Of a stretch of DNA of 64,000 nucleotides, positions 1 to 9,202 are shown piece by piece. Every line of letters starts with the position of its first letter. The stretch's first letter is position 1. The notes under the pieces were generated by a model. It was given only the letters and a program-made list of their open reading frames with translations. It was not told the DNA's origin and searched no databases. Origin of the DNA: CAZNPU01 sp964575335 (GTDB lineage Bacteria; Planctomycetota; Phycisphaerae; Phycisphaerales; SM1A02); the NCBI GenBank assembly GCA_964575335.1, contig CAZNPU010000003.1, positions 186,001-250,000 on the forward strand, read 5' to 3'. The position numbers and the translations under genes are program-made.

Positions 1-6
1 GTTGTT

Positions 7-954
7 TTATTCTGCTTTTTTGTTGAGCCAGTTCGACCGCAACAGCTCGATGGCGCGCTCTTTCCCCTTGGCTTCAACTTCAATCCAGGGAACCGTGCGA
101 AACGCGCGGGGCATCTGCGTCACCAGATCGCTGTGTCTTGCATCGGCAAAGAAGCGGCGGCCGTTGGAGATGTGCACGATCTGCCACGCCGGGGCGGGCC
201 AGGTGTCTCGCGCCGCTTGCGTCATTGCCCCTACGCTGGGGTGGTCGTACGACTTTAGTTGCTCGTGAACCAGGTGGTGATGCGCATCAAAGGCCATCGG
301 TACGCCGGTGGCATGACAGATTTCAAGAATCTCCGATGCGCTGTAGGCAGATTCATCATTCTCCAGCGCCAGGCGGGCGTGCACCGATTCAGGCAAGGAT
401 TGAATGGACTGCGCCAATGCCTTTCCGCGTTCGGACTTGCCGCCGTGAATCATTATGGCCGACCACGTGGAGCGCGGCAGACCGAGCAGGTCAAAGATTC
501 GGCCGTGTTGCTCCATGTAGGCGATACTCTGACTCACAACGCGGGCGGAAAGCGAATTAAGCACAACGAATTGTTCCGGATGCAGCACCACGCGAATGCC
601 AAGCTGTGCAGCCTGCACTCCAAATGCAGCAAGTGATGTGCGCATCGATTCAAGCGTTGCTGTTCCGACGGGATCATCATTCATGGGAAACAGTTGCGAG
701 GTGGCGCGATACAGACGAATCCCGCGAGCGTGACAGAACGCCAGTGCATGGAAAAGCCGTTCTAGATTTTCTGTGTAAAGTTCACGAAGTCGCGCTTCGC
801 GATCTCGGACGCTCAACGCCAGAAACCGCGTGCGTGTGATGGTGCGAAAACGCACCGCAGGCCCTGCCGTGATGCAAACCAGGCCAAGCTGCGGCTGAGC
901 ATGAACATTGCCGGTTCTCAGGCTGCGCTCGTGATCTGGCTGCACCATCGGCAC
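7..954 (-). CDS. uvsE: UV DNA damage endonuclease (UvsE/UVDE family)
   Basis: This is an ATP-independent endonuclease that nicks DNA 5' of UV photoproducts, starting an alternative excision repair route. The family is a TIM barrel with a metal cluster. Visible family motifs in order are RLYRATSQLFP, HPEQFVVLNS, IHGGK, LENDE and FDAHHH, which supply the His, Glu and Asp metal ligands. The length of 315 residues fits the bacterial family. The homologous region starts near residue 20 (QLGLVC), so the first residues from the GTG start are uncertain; an ATG two codons in is an alternative. It follows the SnoaL-like gene by 3 bases, so the two are probably co-transcribed. UvrA is encoded in the same window, so both repair routes are present. 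Confidence 0.9.
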   Translation of the reverse strand: MPMVQPDHERSLRTGNVHAQPQLGLVCITAGPAVRFRTITRTRFLALSVRDREARLRELYTENLERLFHALAFCHARGIRLYRATSQLFPMNDDPVGTATLESMRTSLAAFGVQAAQLGIRVVLHPEQFVVLNSLSARVVSQSIAYMEQHGRIFDLLGLPRSTWSAIMIHGGKSERGKALAQSIQSLPESVHARLALENDESAYSASEILEICHATGVPMAFDAHHHLVHEQLKSYDHPSVGAMTQAARDTWPAPAWQIVHISNGRRFFADARHSDLVTQMPRAFRTVPWIEVEAKGKERAIELLRSNWLNKKAE

Positions 955-957
955 CGC

Positions 958-1392
958 TTATGTCTCGGCTGCTCGCCGCGTCTCTTTCGATCCACCGGTC
1001 AGAAACACAGCGGAGTCATAGTACGTGCAAAAGCGACTGATCTTGTATTGCTGCTGGGATTCCTGTTGGTTCTCGAATTCAATCAGGCTCACACCGCGAT
1101 ACCGTATGGGCTGACCGGAGGGCAGTTCGCCTTCGGATTGCCACTCCAGGACTGCAAAGGTGTCGCCGTTCATCACGCGCGTGAATTGAGAATGAATGCG
1201 TTTGAATCCAGCGAGGTATCGGCTCCAGAATGCACGCACATCGTCAGGGCCATGTGCATTGGTCGTTCGGGCCGGCGTGCTCAATTTCGCATCATCACGA
1301 AACAGGCGAAGCAGTGGCTCCATGTCGCCGGAGTCTTCGACCGTCTGCAATGCCCGCATGAACGTATCGGCTGGGAAATTGACGCTGACCAT
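958..1392 (-). CDS. SnoaL-like / NTF2-fold protein
   Basis: This small 144-residue soluble protein has the layout of SnoaL-like (NTF2 cone fold) domains. An N-terminal helix with a short-chain LLRLFRDDAKL motif is followed by the DVRAFWSRYLAGF helix, then alternating strands ending in ISRFCTYYDSAVF. Members include polyketide cyclases, isomerases and many proteins of unknown role, so the fold does not give a substrate. It lies 3 bases upstream of uvsE on the same strand, which suggests one transcript, but nothing in it points to DNA repair. No signal peptide or membrane segment is visible. The ATG start has only a weak ribosome site. Confidence 0.7.
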   Translation of the reverse strand: MVSVNFPADTFMRALQTVEDSGDMEPLLRLFRDDAKLSTPARTTNAHGPDDVRAFWSRYLAGFKRIHSQFTRVMNGDTFAVLEWQSEGELPSGQPIRYRGVSLIEFENQQESQQQYKISRFCTYYDSAVFLTGGSKETRRAAET

Positions 1393-1546
1393 GCAATGAG
1401 CGCTCCGCGCGATTCAACAAAAAGCTTTGATGGGCTTGAAGCCAACCTCTGCTGAGCCACAAGCACAAGAATGCCATAAGCGTAGATGCATGCCGGAGCG
1501 TGCAGCATCGGTCAAGCATCCGAGTTCGCGCCTGAGCCTGTCAGGT

Positions 1547-3382
1547 TCATCTCGGTTTCAGCGAGCGGTCGAGGTTGAATGCCGCACTGATCAGCGAGAG
1601 GTGCGTCAAGCCCTGCGGGTAATTGCCCAGCGCTTCACCGTTCCAGCCAGCTTGCTCACTGAACAGGCCCAGTTCATTGGCGCTGGCAAGCATGCGCTCA
1701 AACAGGAGCCTGGCCCGATCCAGACTTGCCGGGTGCAGACGTCCAGCCCGCGTGAGCGCTTCAACCATCCAGAAGGTGCACATGTTGAATGCGCCTTCTT
1801 TGCCGCCTACGCCGTCATCGGTTTTTTCCGGGTTGTACCGGTGCACGACAAGATCGGAAACCAGTCCGCCTTGTGAGGGAGGGCGGCTGATGGCCCGCAA
1901 CGTTGAGATCATGCGCGGATCGTCAGGCGAAATAAAGAATACCAGCGGCATGATCAGGTTGGCAGCGTCAAGATCGGTCGTGTCGTAATGCTGCACAAAG
2001 GCCTGGAGTTGATCGTTCCATCCTTTCTGCATCAGTTCGCGGTAGATGGCGTTGCGGTTCTTTCGCCACACTCGATCGTTGCTGGGAAATGATCGGGCAT
2101 CAGCCAATCGCAATCCGCGATCCAGCGCCACCCAGCACATCAGCTTTGAATTGACAAAGTGACGTCGTCTGCTGCGCATCTCCCAGATGCCGTTGTCTTC
2201 CAGATGCCAGTTCCTGGCGACCCAGTCGAGCAGTTTGTGCAGTTCGCACCACATGTCGTACGACAGCGGCGAGGCATGCTTGTTGTGCAGATACGCCGCA
2301 TCCATCAATGAGCCATAGATGTCAAGCTGCAGTTGGTCGCACGCAGCGTTGCCGATGCGCACCGGCTTGGATGCACGGTACCCCTCAAGGTGATGCAGTT
2401 CAGTTTCAGGAAGCTCATGCCGCCCGTCGATGCCATAAACCGGCCGCAGCATTCTGTCGGGTTCGATTTCGTGACTGCGCTGCTGTAGCCACGACATGAA
2501 ATGTCCAGCTTCCTCGGTGAACCCGATGCGCAGCAGGGCGTAGACGACAAACGCTGCGTCACGCAGCCATGTGTAACGATAATCCCAGTTGCGCGCCCCG
2601 CCAATCTGTTCCGGAAGGCTGCATGTCGGCGCCGCCACGATTGCGCCGCTTGGCGCAAAGGTCAGCAGTTTGAGCACCAGCGCCGATCGCCGCACCCACT
2701 CGCGCCATCGGCCGGCATAGGTGCAGCGGCTTAGCCAATGCCGCCAGAACGAAATGGTGTCGTGAAGCAGATCATCGGCTTCAGTGATGGAGATGCCGTC
2801 GCGATACACTTCAAACGAACTGCCGTGTACGATTGAGAACACTGCACCCTGGCCGCCAGCAAGGTCAAATTCCGCCTCCACGCTGCCGTTGTTGTACTGC
2901 TGCAGGTCAACGGTGCTGCTCATCGCCATCGCCAGGGCGTGACATTCGAACACTGCGCCTTGGGGTGTGAGATGCGTCACGTGCTGTTGGCGTGCATAGT
3001 CAAAGGCCGGCTGGCAGCGCATCGCAAACCGCATGCGGCCGTGCTCGACGCGCACGATACGAATCAGATCAGGGCGAAAGACGTCATGCCTCGATTCGCC
3101 CACGGGCATGAAATCAACCACTTCGCCGGCAGCGTCAACGGTGCGCATGCGTGTCACAAGCACATTGGTGTCGGGAATATAGTAATGCCGCACCGCAAGC
3201 GGGGCTGCCTTGGCAATGATCTGAAATCGACCGCCCTTGCGATGATCGAGAATCGCAGCAAATACACTGGGTGAATCGAAATGAGGCAGGCAAAGCCAGT
3301 CGATGGAGCCGTCGCGGCCGACCAGCGCCGCCGTGCGCATGTTGCCGATGAGGCCATAGCTGTCAATAGGCGCATAGCTCAT
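1547..3382 (-). CDS. Glycoside hydrolase family 15 protein (glucoamylase/trehalase type)
   Basis: The 611-residue protein matches bacterial GH15 enzymes over its full length. It has an N-terminal beta-sandwich beginning PIDSYGLIGNMRTAALVGRDGSIDWLC (seen as consecutive short motifs), then an (alpha/alpha)6 barrel. Barrel motifs include GARNWDYRYTWLRDAAF and the catalytic-acid segment DNGIWEMR. The late motif GNYPQGLTHLSLI contains the region of the second catalytic carboxylate. These enzymes release glucose from alpha-glucans or cleave trehalose; the sequence alone does not separate the two. There is no signal peptide, so it is probably cytosolic and used for storage glucan or compatible-solute metabolism. 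It stands alone, with 154 bases to the next gene and about 400 bases upstream. Confidence 0.9.
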   Translation of the reverse strand: MSYAPIDSYGLIGNMRTAALVGRDGSIDWLCLPHFDSPSVFAAILDHRKGGRFQIIAKAAPLAVRHYYIPDTNVLVTRMRTVDAAGEVVDFMPVGESRHDVFRPDLIRIVRVEHGRMRFAMRCQPAFDYARQQHVTHLTPQGAVFECHALAMAMSSTVDLQQYNNGSVEAEFDLAGGQGAVFSIVHGSSFEVYRDGISITEADDLLHDTISFWRHWLSRCTYAGRWREWVRRSALVLKLLTFAPSGAIVAAPTCSLPEQIGGARNWDYRYTWLRDAAFVVYALLRIGFTEEAGHFMSWLQQRSHEIEPDRMLRPVYGIDGRHELPETELHHLEGYRASKPVRIGNAACDQLQLDIYGSLMDAAYLHNKHASPLSYDMWCELHKLLDWVARNWHLEDNGIWEMRSRRRHFVNSKLMCWVALDRGLRLADARSFPSNDRVWRKNRNAIYRELMQKGWNDQLQAFVQHYDTTDLDAANLIMPLVFFISPDDPRMISTLRAISRPPSQGGLVSDLVVHRYNPEKTDDGVGGKEGAFNMCTFWMVEALTRAGRLHPASLDRARLLFERMLASANELGLFSEQAGWNGEALGNYPQGLTHLSLISAAFNLDRSLKPR

Positions 3383-3791
3383 GCGTCAACCTTGTGCGTT
3401 TTCCATTGCGGAGAAACGATGCGCATCGCCTCCCGCACAACGGTTATCCATAGTGCGATGACTTGGCAAACTCTACGCGACGATCTCGCTTGCCTGAGGA
3501 ATTGGGAAATTGCCCCAACAAACTTTGATCACAGGTCAATCCTCAGTTTGTAGCGGCGTGGAGCGTGCAGCATGCAGGCCGAACATGCGCCCCAAATGCC
3601 ACATGCAGCAGCGTCACACAACCAGCAGAACCGCATTGCGCCAAATTGCGCATGAGCGCATGTGCCTGCTGCGGCCGCTTTTTCTGCAGGCAGTTGCCGG
3701 AAGAAACGCAGCGATGATGTTGCACCCTGATTCAGCTGAATCATGCGGATGATTGAAGTAATTGGGTCTGTCCGTGTGATGGAGGGGGACC
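3383..3791. other. Intergenic region upstream of the GH15 gene
   Basis: No convincing coding frame is seen in these 409 bases. The region should hold the promoter of the GH15 gene on the minus strand and the end of the T2SS transcript, but no clear sigma70-type promoter or T-tailed terminator stands out. It contains one perfect 16-base palindrome, listed separately. Confidence 0.5.
3728..3743. promoter_or_regulatory. 16-bp perfect palindrome TGATTCAGCTGAATCA
   Basis: The sequence reads identically on both strands with no central spacer. It lies about 50 bases downstream of the last gene of the T2SS operon and 350 bases upstream of the GH15 gene. There is no T tract, so it is unlikely to be an intrinsic terminator. 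A dimeric regulator site is possible, but this is inference. Confidence 0.25.
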
Positions 3792-5066
3792 TCAGCGCGT
3801 CGCCAAGCCTTCATAAGGCACCAGGCACATGGCCGCCAAACCCACGTAGCCTTCCCTGGGCGAAAGCAGCATGTAAGGCCACTGCGTCATGGCGGTGAGG
3901 CGCGGCACTTGCATGCCGTTGACTAATTCCATGCGCAGCCTCGCATCGTAGAGGCTCTGACGCACCAGATCGGTTGCGGTGCAGAGCAGGACATGCTCAT
4001 CCTCATCAATGACCGCAGCATAGCTGCCTGCGGGGAAGAAAACTTCACGCCGATCGCTGACGGCACGCGGTCTCCACATCGCTGCGCCGCCCGAACCGGG
4101 GTGAAAGAAAATAAGCTGATCGCGCGATGAATTGCTGCTTCCAAACACAGCGCCGGTCTGACCGCTTTGCGTCTGATACGCGGTGAAGACCGACGCATTT
4201 TCTGACAACCGCAGCCGCTGCACCGACTGACGGAACGCCGCTTCGCTGGCGGCAGCCGTATAGCACAGTTGCAGGTTGCCTCTGCGCAGATTCAGGACAA
4301 AGAGCCGATCGCCCGAGCCGGACCACGTCGGCATGAGCCAGTGCTCATCGTCCTGACCTTCGATCATCCACTCGCCGCTGTGATTGCGAATCACCAGATC
4401 AAAGTACTCGCCATCAACAGGGCGGCTGCACCAGGCAAGGCGGCCGTCAGGTCCGAGCGATCCAAAGGCATTGACTCGATCATCCTGCACAAGCCAGGTC
4501 ACCTCGCCGGTTTCCCATGCCACCTTGCCGATCCATCGCGAGCCGTCATCGCGGGGGGATTCGACCAGAAAACCCTCCGCGTCGCACGATCGCCCAAGCA
4601 GCACGAGTTCATCCACCGTGGCAAGATGCGTCGGCGGCATAAGCTCCTCAATACGCCCCACCTCCCGGCGATCCAGCGCGTAAATGTCAACGCGCGTCGC
4701 TGCCGGCTGAGGCGCATCAGGTTCAGCCAGTATGGTTGACCACGGCGGCGCGACGCCTGTCTGGGTGGCGACGTACCGGCCGTCCGGGCTCACCAGTGGC
4801 AGCATCATGTTGTCAAATGGCACTGCGCCCAAAGGCAGCACCCCGGCGCGGGTGTACATGGTCTTGCTGATGCCTGCCGGCTTATTCAGCGGCTCGTTGT
4901 TCGCACGCGGTGTCGGCGTATTGCGAATGGGGGAGGTGGTGACGGTTTGAGTCGTCGTTGCCGTCAGCGGCGAAGCGCATCCCGCAACAGTCAGCGCCAG
5001 CACAAGCGCAGCTCCGGGTCCAAACGTACCAGCAATACGAACTGAAAATCGAAGTAACACGTGCAA
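3792..5066 (-). CDS. Predicted TolB-like beta-propeller lipoprotein at the end of the T2SS operon
   Basis: The frame opens upstream inside gspD (from 5108), but a TTG at 5066, placed 7 bases after an AGAGG site, or a GTG at 5060 gives a clean lipoprotein signal: VLLRF..., a hydrophobic stretch, then the lipobox VAGC. The rest, about 390 residues, shows repeats of the SPDGRYVAT, GPDGRLAW and SGSGDRLFVLN type, which mark TolB/WD40-like propeller blades. There are no catalytic motifs. Because it directly follows gspD, it may be an envelope partner of the secretin, for example in assembly or substrate binding. That role is inferred from position only. Canonical pilotins (GspS) are much smaller and unrelated in sequence. 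Confidence 0.6.
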   Translation of the reverse strand: MHVLLRFSVRIAGTFGPGAALVLALTVAGCASPLTATTTQTVTTSPIRNTPTPRANNEPLNKPAGISKTMYTRAGVLPLGAVPFDNMMLPLVSPDGRYVATQTGVAPPWSTILAEPDAPQPAATRVDIYALDRREVGRIEELMPPTHLATVDELVLLGRSCDAEGFLVESPRDDGSRWIGKVAWETGEVTWLVQDDRVNAFGSLGPDGRLAWCSRPVDGEYFDLVIRNHSGEWMIEGQDDEHWLMPTWSGSGDRLFVLNLRRGNLQLCYTAAASEAAFRQSVQRLRLSENASVFTAYQTQSGQTGAVFGSSNSSRDQLIFFHPGSGGAAMWRPRAVSDRREVFFPAGSYAAVIDEDEHVLLCTATDLVRQSLYDARLRMELVNGMQVPRLTAMTQWPYMLLSPREGYVGLAAMCLVPYEGLATR

Positions 5067-5067
5067 A

Positions 5068-7926
5068 TCAACGCCTCTGATTGAAAGTTCCCTCCAGTTC
5101 ATCGACATCCACCGGCGGAGCCGTGGCAGGTTGTCGCCGCTGCTCGTTCATCGGCTGCTCATAGCGCTGGCGACGCTCAGTGTCGCGAGTGTCGCGGTCA
5201 TCATCATTGTCAGGTGCGACGCTCGCTTCGATTGATGTGCTGCCGATGCCCTGATGATATGAGGGCACGCCACGCGGTTCGCGCTGACGCCGATCCTTGA
5301 TCTGCTCCTTCAGCGGCTTGGCCAGTTCATGCAGCTTGGCCCGCTCAAGCGCGTTGAAGTTGACGTCGTTGTCGCTGGGGTTGTCAACGACGATCGGCGT
5401 GATGAACGCCACTAGCTCGCTGGTCACCTTAGAGTTCTGCCGCGACCGGAACAGCTCGCCGATCAGCGGGATGTCTTCCAGCAGCGGAATGCCACGGGTC
5501 GTCTGCGTTTCTGAATCACGGAACATGCCCGAGAGCATGATGGTCTGGCCATTTTGAATGATCACTTGCGTGGTGGTCTGGCGACGATCAATGATCGCGC
5601 CGCCGAACAGCGTCTGTCCTGGCACCACGTTCGACAGCACCAGGTTGATCTCCATGTCAACGTCGTGCTGAGCGGTAATGCGCGGGCGAACGTTCAGCAT
5701 CACGCCCACGTCCTGATACTCAAACGATTGCGTCAGGCCGCCGATATCAGTCACGCTGCTGTTGCTGATAAACGGAATGCGTTGGCCGTCAAAGAATATC
5801 GCTTCCTGATTGTCTGCGGTAAAGACGCGCGGCTCCTGCAGAATGCGAATGTTGGTTTTCTGCCGCAAGGCTTCGAGCAGCACGTTGATGTTCACACCCA
5901 CGTCAAGCACTGAAGTGTCAAACAGGCTGCCGAAGAGATTGTCGCGAGCACCTTCGAAGCCGAGTGAGCCGGCGATGGTGTTGTCGTTGGAAGATGGCAC
6001 CAGATCGCCCGAGCCGAAGCGCAGGCCCAGCGCCAGATCATCGTTGAGTTCAATTTCGACAATGATTGCGGAGATCATCACCTGCCGGCCGGGGCGATCC
6101 AGCTCACGAATGATTTCCGCCACCGCATGCCGATGCGCCACCGGGCCGAGAACCGCCAGCGCGTTCTGTCGCACCACCGGCATGATGCGCACCTTGCCGA
6201 TGAGCGGTGATTCAGGCGACTGATCATCCGGCGGCTGATTGACCTGCCACGGGAACCGGATGCGATCACCGCTGGCTGCGCCGCCTGATACGCGGTCGCC
6301 GCCGATGTTGGAAGCGCCGCTTGTGCCAAGGGAACCGGTGCCGCCGGTTTCGAATTGCCCGGACAATCCGCTTGCCGGGCGAATCATGCCGTCGCCTGCG
6401 CCGGCCTGAGACAGCAGAATGTTTAATTCTTCTGCCAGCGCGACAGCATTGGCGTGCTTGAGTTCAATCACCATGGGCATGCCGACGGTAGACGGCTGAT
6501 CGATCGCCTCAATGATCGAGTCAAGATAGTCCAGCGAGTCAACGGTGCGGCTCAGCACAACGACACTGTTTTGATCGGGATACGCCTCGATGCGATAGAT
6601 GTCGCCAAGCATGTCGGAAATGCCGCTGCCCGTTACGCTGCCGGGCGTTGCCTGCGTGCCGCGCGGTGCGGTGGCGCGACCTCGTGCTCCGGTTGTTCCC
6701 GAACCTCCGCCCAGGAGATTGTGAAGCAGGTCGGTCACCTTGATCGGGTCGGTGTGCTCCAGGCGATAGACGCGCTGCGTGTCTTTGGGGCGCGGTAGGT
6801 CCCAGTCCTCCCGAATATGTTTGGCGATCAGTTCCAGCCGCTCCGGATCGGTGTACACCGTAATGGAGTTGCCCTGCGTATTGACGGCCAGGCGCAGCGG
6901 GATCGGCGGACCCGGCGACGTAACCCCCGGCGTTGTGGGTGCCCCGCCGGGCTGACGCTGCGTTTGCCGGCCTCGCGGCTGCTGCGGCCGACCGGGCACA
7001 CCCTGTTGCATTGTGCCCGTATCTTCAAACAGATCGTAAATCTGGTCAGCGACAAGCTGCGCGTCGGCATACGCAAGGCGGAACGTCATCGACTCAATCA
7101 CCACGTGATTGCGATCAAGGTGGTTGATCAGTTGCTGCATGTGCTGTGCGAGTCCGACATCGCCGTAAAGCAGAATCTGATTCGAATTCGAGTCGATTGT
7201 GAGCGTTGCGTAGTCGGGCAGATGATCCTGCAGGCGCTCGCCGACGCTGTCAGCGGGGGCATGTTTCAGGCGGTAGATCTTGACCACAAGATTACCGCGA
7301 TCCACGCGGCTCATCACATCGTCCTCGGGTGAGAGCACCGGCACTTGACGATTGCGTGCCAGCGCCTGCAGATCGTCGAGAATGATGAACCGTTCGGTTT
7401 CAATCACGCCGACGCTGTTGAGTCGAAGCGCGGTAATAACCATGTCCAGCGCTTCGGTCGCATCGACCGGCTGATCGTTCAGCAGTGTGATTTTCTTGTT
7501 GCGAAGCGTGACGGGATTGATGGGCAGGACCACCTTGCCGGTCTGCTCAGCGATCCACGGCATCAACTCTTCCACCGATGCGTCGCTGAACGTCAGCGTC
7601 ACCTTGCCGCCTTCGGGCTGGCGAATGCGCGGCGGATGCGCCACACTGGCGGCACGTTCTGCGCCGCTGCCGGGAGGAAACTGCGACCGGGTAGCAGGCG
7701 CGGGCGATTGTTCCGCGTCACTCTGATTGGTTGGCGCTGACTGATCAGACGCAGATGGAGCGCTGTTCTGAGTCTGATTCTGAGCTTGATTCTGGGCTTG
7801 GCTTTGAGGCGGCAGCGGTTGCGGACGACCGTTCTGCGCCTGGGCGTTGACCAGGCCAACTGGAAAACCGACGCTGAGCAGGGCAGCGAGCGAGAAACGA
7901 GCGATCTGTGCTGAGGTGTTTTTCAC
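5068..7926 (-). CDS. gspD: Type II secretion outer-membrane secretin GspD
   Basis: This is the multimeric outer-membrane channel of the T2SS. Counting from the longest frame (957 residues from 7941), it has a signal peptide (1-34), a Gln/Asn/Pro-rich linker (35-110), an N0 domain (112-190), N-type domains at about 219-276, 283-380, 388-482 and 490-615, a secretin domain (622-852) and a charged tail (853-957). Diagnostic secretin segments are NIRILQEPRVFTADNQEA and GIPLLEDIPLIGELF. Four N1-like domains are one more than the usual three. The GTG at 7926 has a GAAGG site 8 bases upstream and starts directly before the signal peptide, so it is preferred over the upstream GTG at 7941. A 180-base gap separates it from the GspC-like gene. 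Confidence 0.95.
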   Translation of the reverse strand: MKNTSAQIARFSLAALLSVGFPVGLVNAQAQNGRPQPLPPQSQAQNQAQNQTQNSAPSASDQSAPTNQSDAEQSPAPATRSQFPPGSGAERAASVAHPPRIRQPEGGKVTLTFSDASVEELMPWIAEQTGKVVLPINPVTLRNKKITLLNDQPVDATEALDMVITALRLNSVGVIETERFIILDDLQALARNRQVPVLSPEDDVMSRVDRGNLVVKIYRLKHAPADSVGERLQDHLPDYATLTIDSNSNQILLYGDVGLAQHMQQLINHLDRNHVVIESMTFRLAYADAQLVADQIYDLFEDTGTMQQGVPGRPQQPRGRQTQRQPGGAPTTPGVTSPGPPIPLRLAVNTQGNSITVYTDPERLELIAKHIREDWDLPRPKDTQRVYRLEHTDPIKVTDLLHNLLGGGSGTTGARGRATAPRGTQATPGSVTGSGISDMLGDIYRIEAYPDQNSVVVLSRTVDSLDYLDSIIEAIDQPSTVGMPMVIELKHANAVALAEELNILLSQAGAGDGMIRPASGLSGQFETGGTGSLGTSGASNIGGDRVSGGAASGDRIRFPWQVNQPPDDQSPESPLIGKVRIMPVVRQNALAVLGPVAHRHAVAEIIRELDRPGRQVMISAIIVEIELNDDLALGLRFGSGDLVPSSNDNTIAGSLGFEGARDNLFGSLFDTSVLDVGVNINVLLEALRQKTNIRILQEPRVFTADNQEAIFFDGQRIPFISNSSVTDIGGLTQSFEYQDVGVMLNVRPRITAQHDVDMEINLVLSNVVPGQTLFGGAIIDRRQTTTQVIIQNGQTIMLSGMFRDSETQTTRGIPLLEDIPLIGELFRSRQNSKVTSELVAFITPIVVDNPSDNDVNFNALERAKLHELAKPLKEQIKDRRQREPRGVPSYHQGIGSTSIEASVAPDNDDDRDTRDTERRQRYEQPMNEQRRQPATAPPVDVDELEGTFNQRR

Positions 7927-8122
7927 AACCATCACCTTCACATCATGCGGAAATACAAGTGCAGCGTAAGCGCCGCTTCAGGCACGCGAGGTCAACGCAT
8001 CTGCGTCAATCTCATTGCCTGCAATCAGGCAAAGGCTCCGGTTCTGTTGCAGCAGATCCTCCGGTATTGCCTTCACCATTGCTGGCCAGTTCCTTCTCCC
8101 GGCTCCGTTCGGAGCTTTGAGT

Positions 8123-9202
8123 TTAATCGAGAACCTCATCAGACCCCGTGTCCTTGACGTTCTCCCCAACAAGTTCGTCAGCAACAGGCCCGCCCTCGGC
8201 GGAGGAATCTTCCTCAACTTCTTCTTCCTCAGCGAGTTTTTCTTCAGCTTCTTCGCCTGCGGGTTCTTCTTCGACGGGAGCTTCTTCTTCAACGATCTCC
8301 TCGTCGTCTTCGATCACATCTTCTTCGAGCTGTTCGTCTTCGTGCTCTTCCTGCAGCCCGATCTCATCCCGGGCATGCTGTTCGCTGTCCGGATCTTCTT
8401 CGATGCCGTCTTCGGCCAGGGCTTCGCGCTGTTCCAGTGCAGCAGCGCGACGTTCATCGGCTCGCGCTGCGCCGCGTTGGCTGTCGGCGGCACGCCGCTC
8501 ACCGGCCATTTCGGCTGCGGCTGCGGCAGCGGCATCGGCGTCGGGGCGCGGAGCAGGCGGGGGCGGAGGCGTTGCGCCTTCGGGCGCGTCGTCCATCACT
8601 TCGATTGGAATCAAGCCGTTGAGCGTGACGACGGTTTTTCGCTTGGCGTTGAACAGCCGCTCAATGCCGTCATTATTGAAAATTTTGACGTCATACTCGC
8701 CACGGCTGTGTCGCACCTTGACCCACCACGGCGGGTTGATCGAGACAACCTCGTGCCCTTCCTTTGATTCGCCAACCGCAATGCGCATCGGCGGATCGTT
8801 GGGACGCATTGGCTTGAACCAAACTTCATTGCCCACAATGCCGATGACCGGGCGGCCGGGATAGCTCGCCGGTGGAGGCGGGGGGCCGGGGTCGCGCGGC
8901 GGTAGAGACGGCGTAACAATGGGTGGCTGCTCCTGTCGGCGCGGCGGCGGCTGCGGTGGCGGGGGAGCGGGCGGCTTGAAAAAGGCGGATCGGCCGACGA
9001 AACGATCCTTATACGTCTGCATTGTTGTGGTGTGTTCTTCAACCAGCTGCGCCAGCGCCGCATCGGGCGAGGCTGCGCTCAGGCGGTTGCCGAACAGCGC
9101 AGTCGCAAGCGTGTTCAACGTCCAAAGCATCAATGCCCCCAGCAGCACGAGCGACACGAGACTCACACCAAACGGACCGGTGATGGTCAATCGCGAATTC
9201 AT
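8123..9202 (-). CDS. GspC-like inner-membrane T2SS protein with acidic C-terminal tail
   Basis: The 359-residue protein has one N-terminal membrane segment (about 9-36), a proline-rich linker (76-117), a compact domain at about 118-206 (IGIVGNEVWFKP through VKIFNN) and an Ala/Arg helix region (222-270). It ends in a roughly 95-residue tail made largely of Glu and Asp. Membrane anchor, Pro-rich linker and small beta domain match the layout of GspC and its homology region, and the position between gspM and gspD fits. Sequence identity to classical GspC is not obvious, so the name is inferred. A GAGGAG site lies 7 bases before the ATG, and the gene overlaps the gspM stop by one base. The acidic tail would be periplasmic and is atypical. 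Confidence 0.6.
   Translation of the reverse strand: MNSRLTITGPFGVSLVSLVLLGALMLWTLNTLATALFGNRLSAASPDAALAQLVEEHTTTMQTYKDRFVGRSAFFKPPAPPPPQPPPRRQEQPPIVTPSLPPRDPGPPPPPASYPGRPVIGIVGNEVWFKPMRPNDPPMRIAVGESKEGHEVVSINPPWWVKVRHSRGEYDVKIFNNDGIERLFNAKRKTVVTLNGLIPIEVMDDAPEGATPPPPPAPRPDADAAAAAAAEMAGERRAADSQRGAARADERRAAALEQREALAEDGIEEDPDSEQHARDEIGLQEEHEDEQLEEDVIEDDEEIVEEEAPVEEEPAGEEAEEKLAEEEEVEEDSSAEGGPVADELVGENVKDTGSDEVLD

Noticed and set aside
8015..8864. Long plus-strand open frames rich in Ser, Phe and Leu
   Set aside because: They are antisense to the acidic, Ala-rich tail of the GspC-like gene, where GAA/GAG codons read as TTC/CTC. They have no ribosome sites or recognisable domains.
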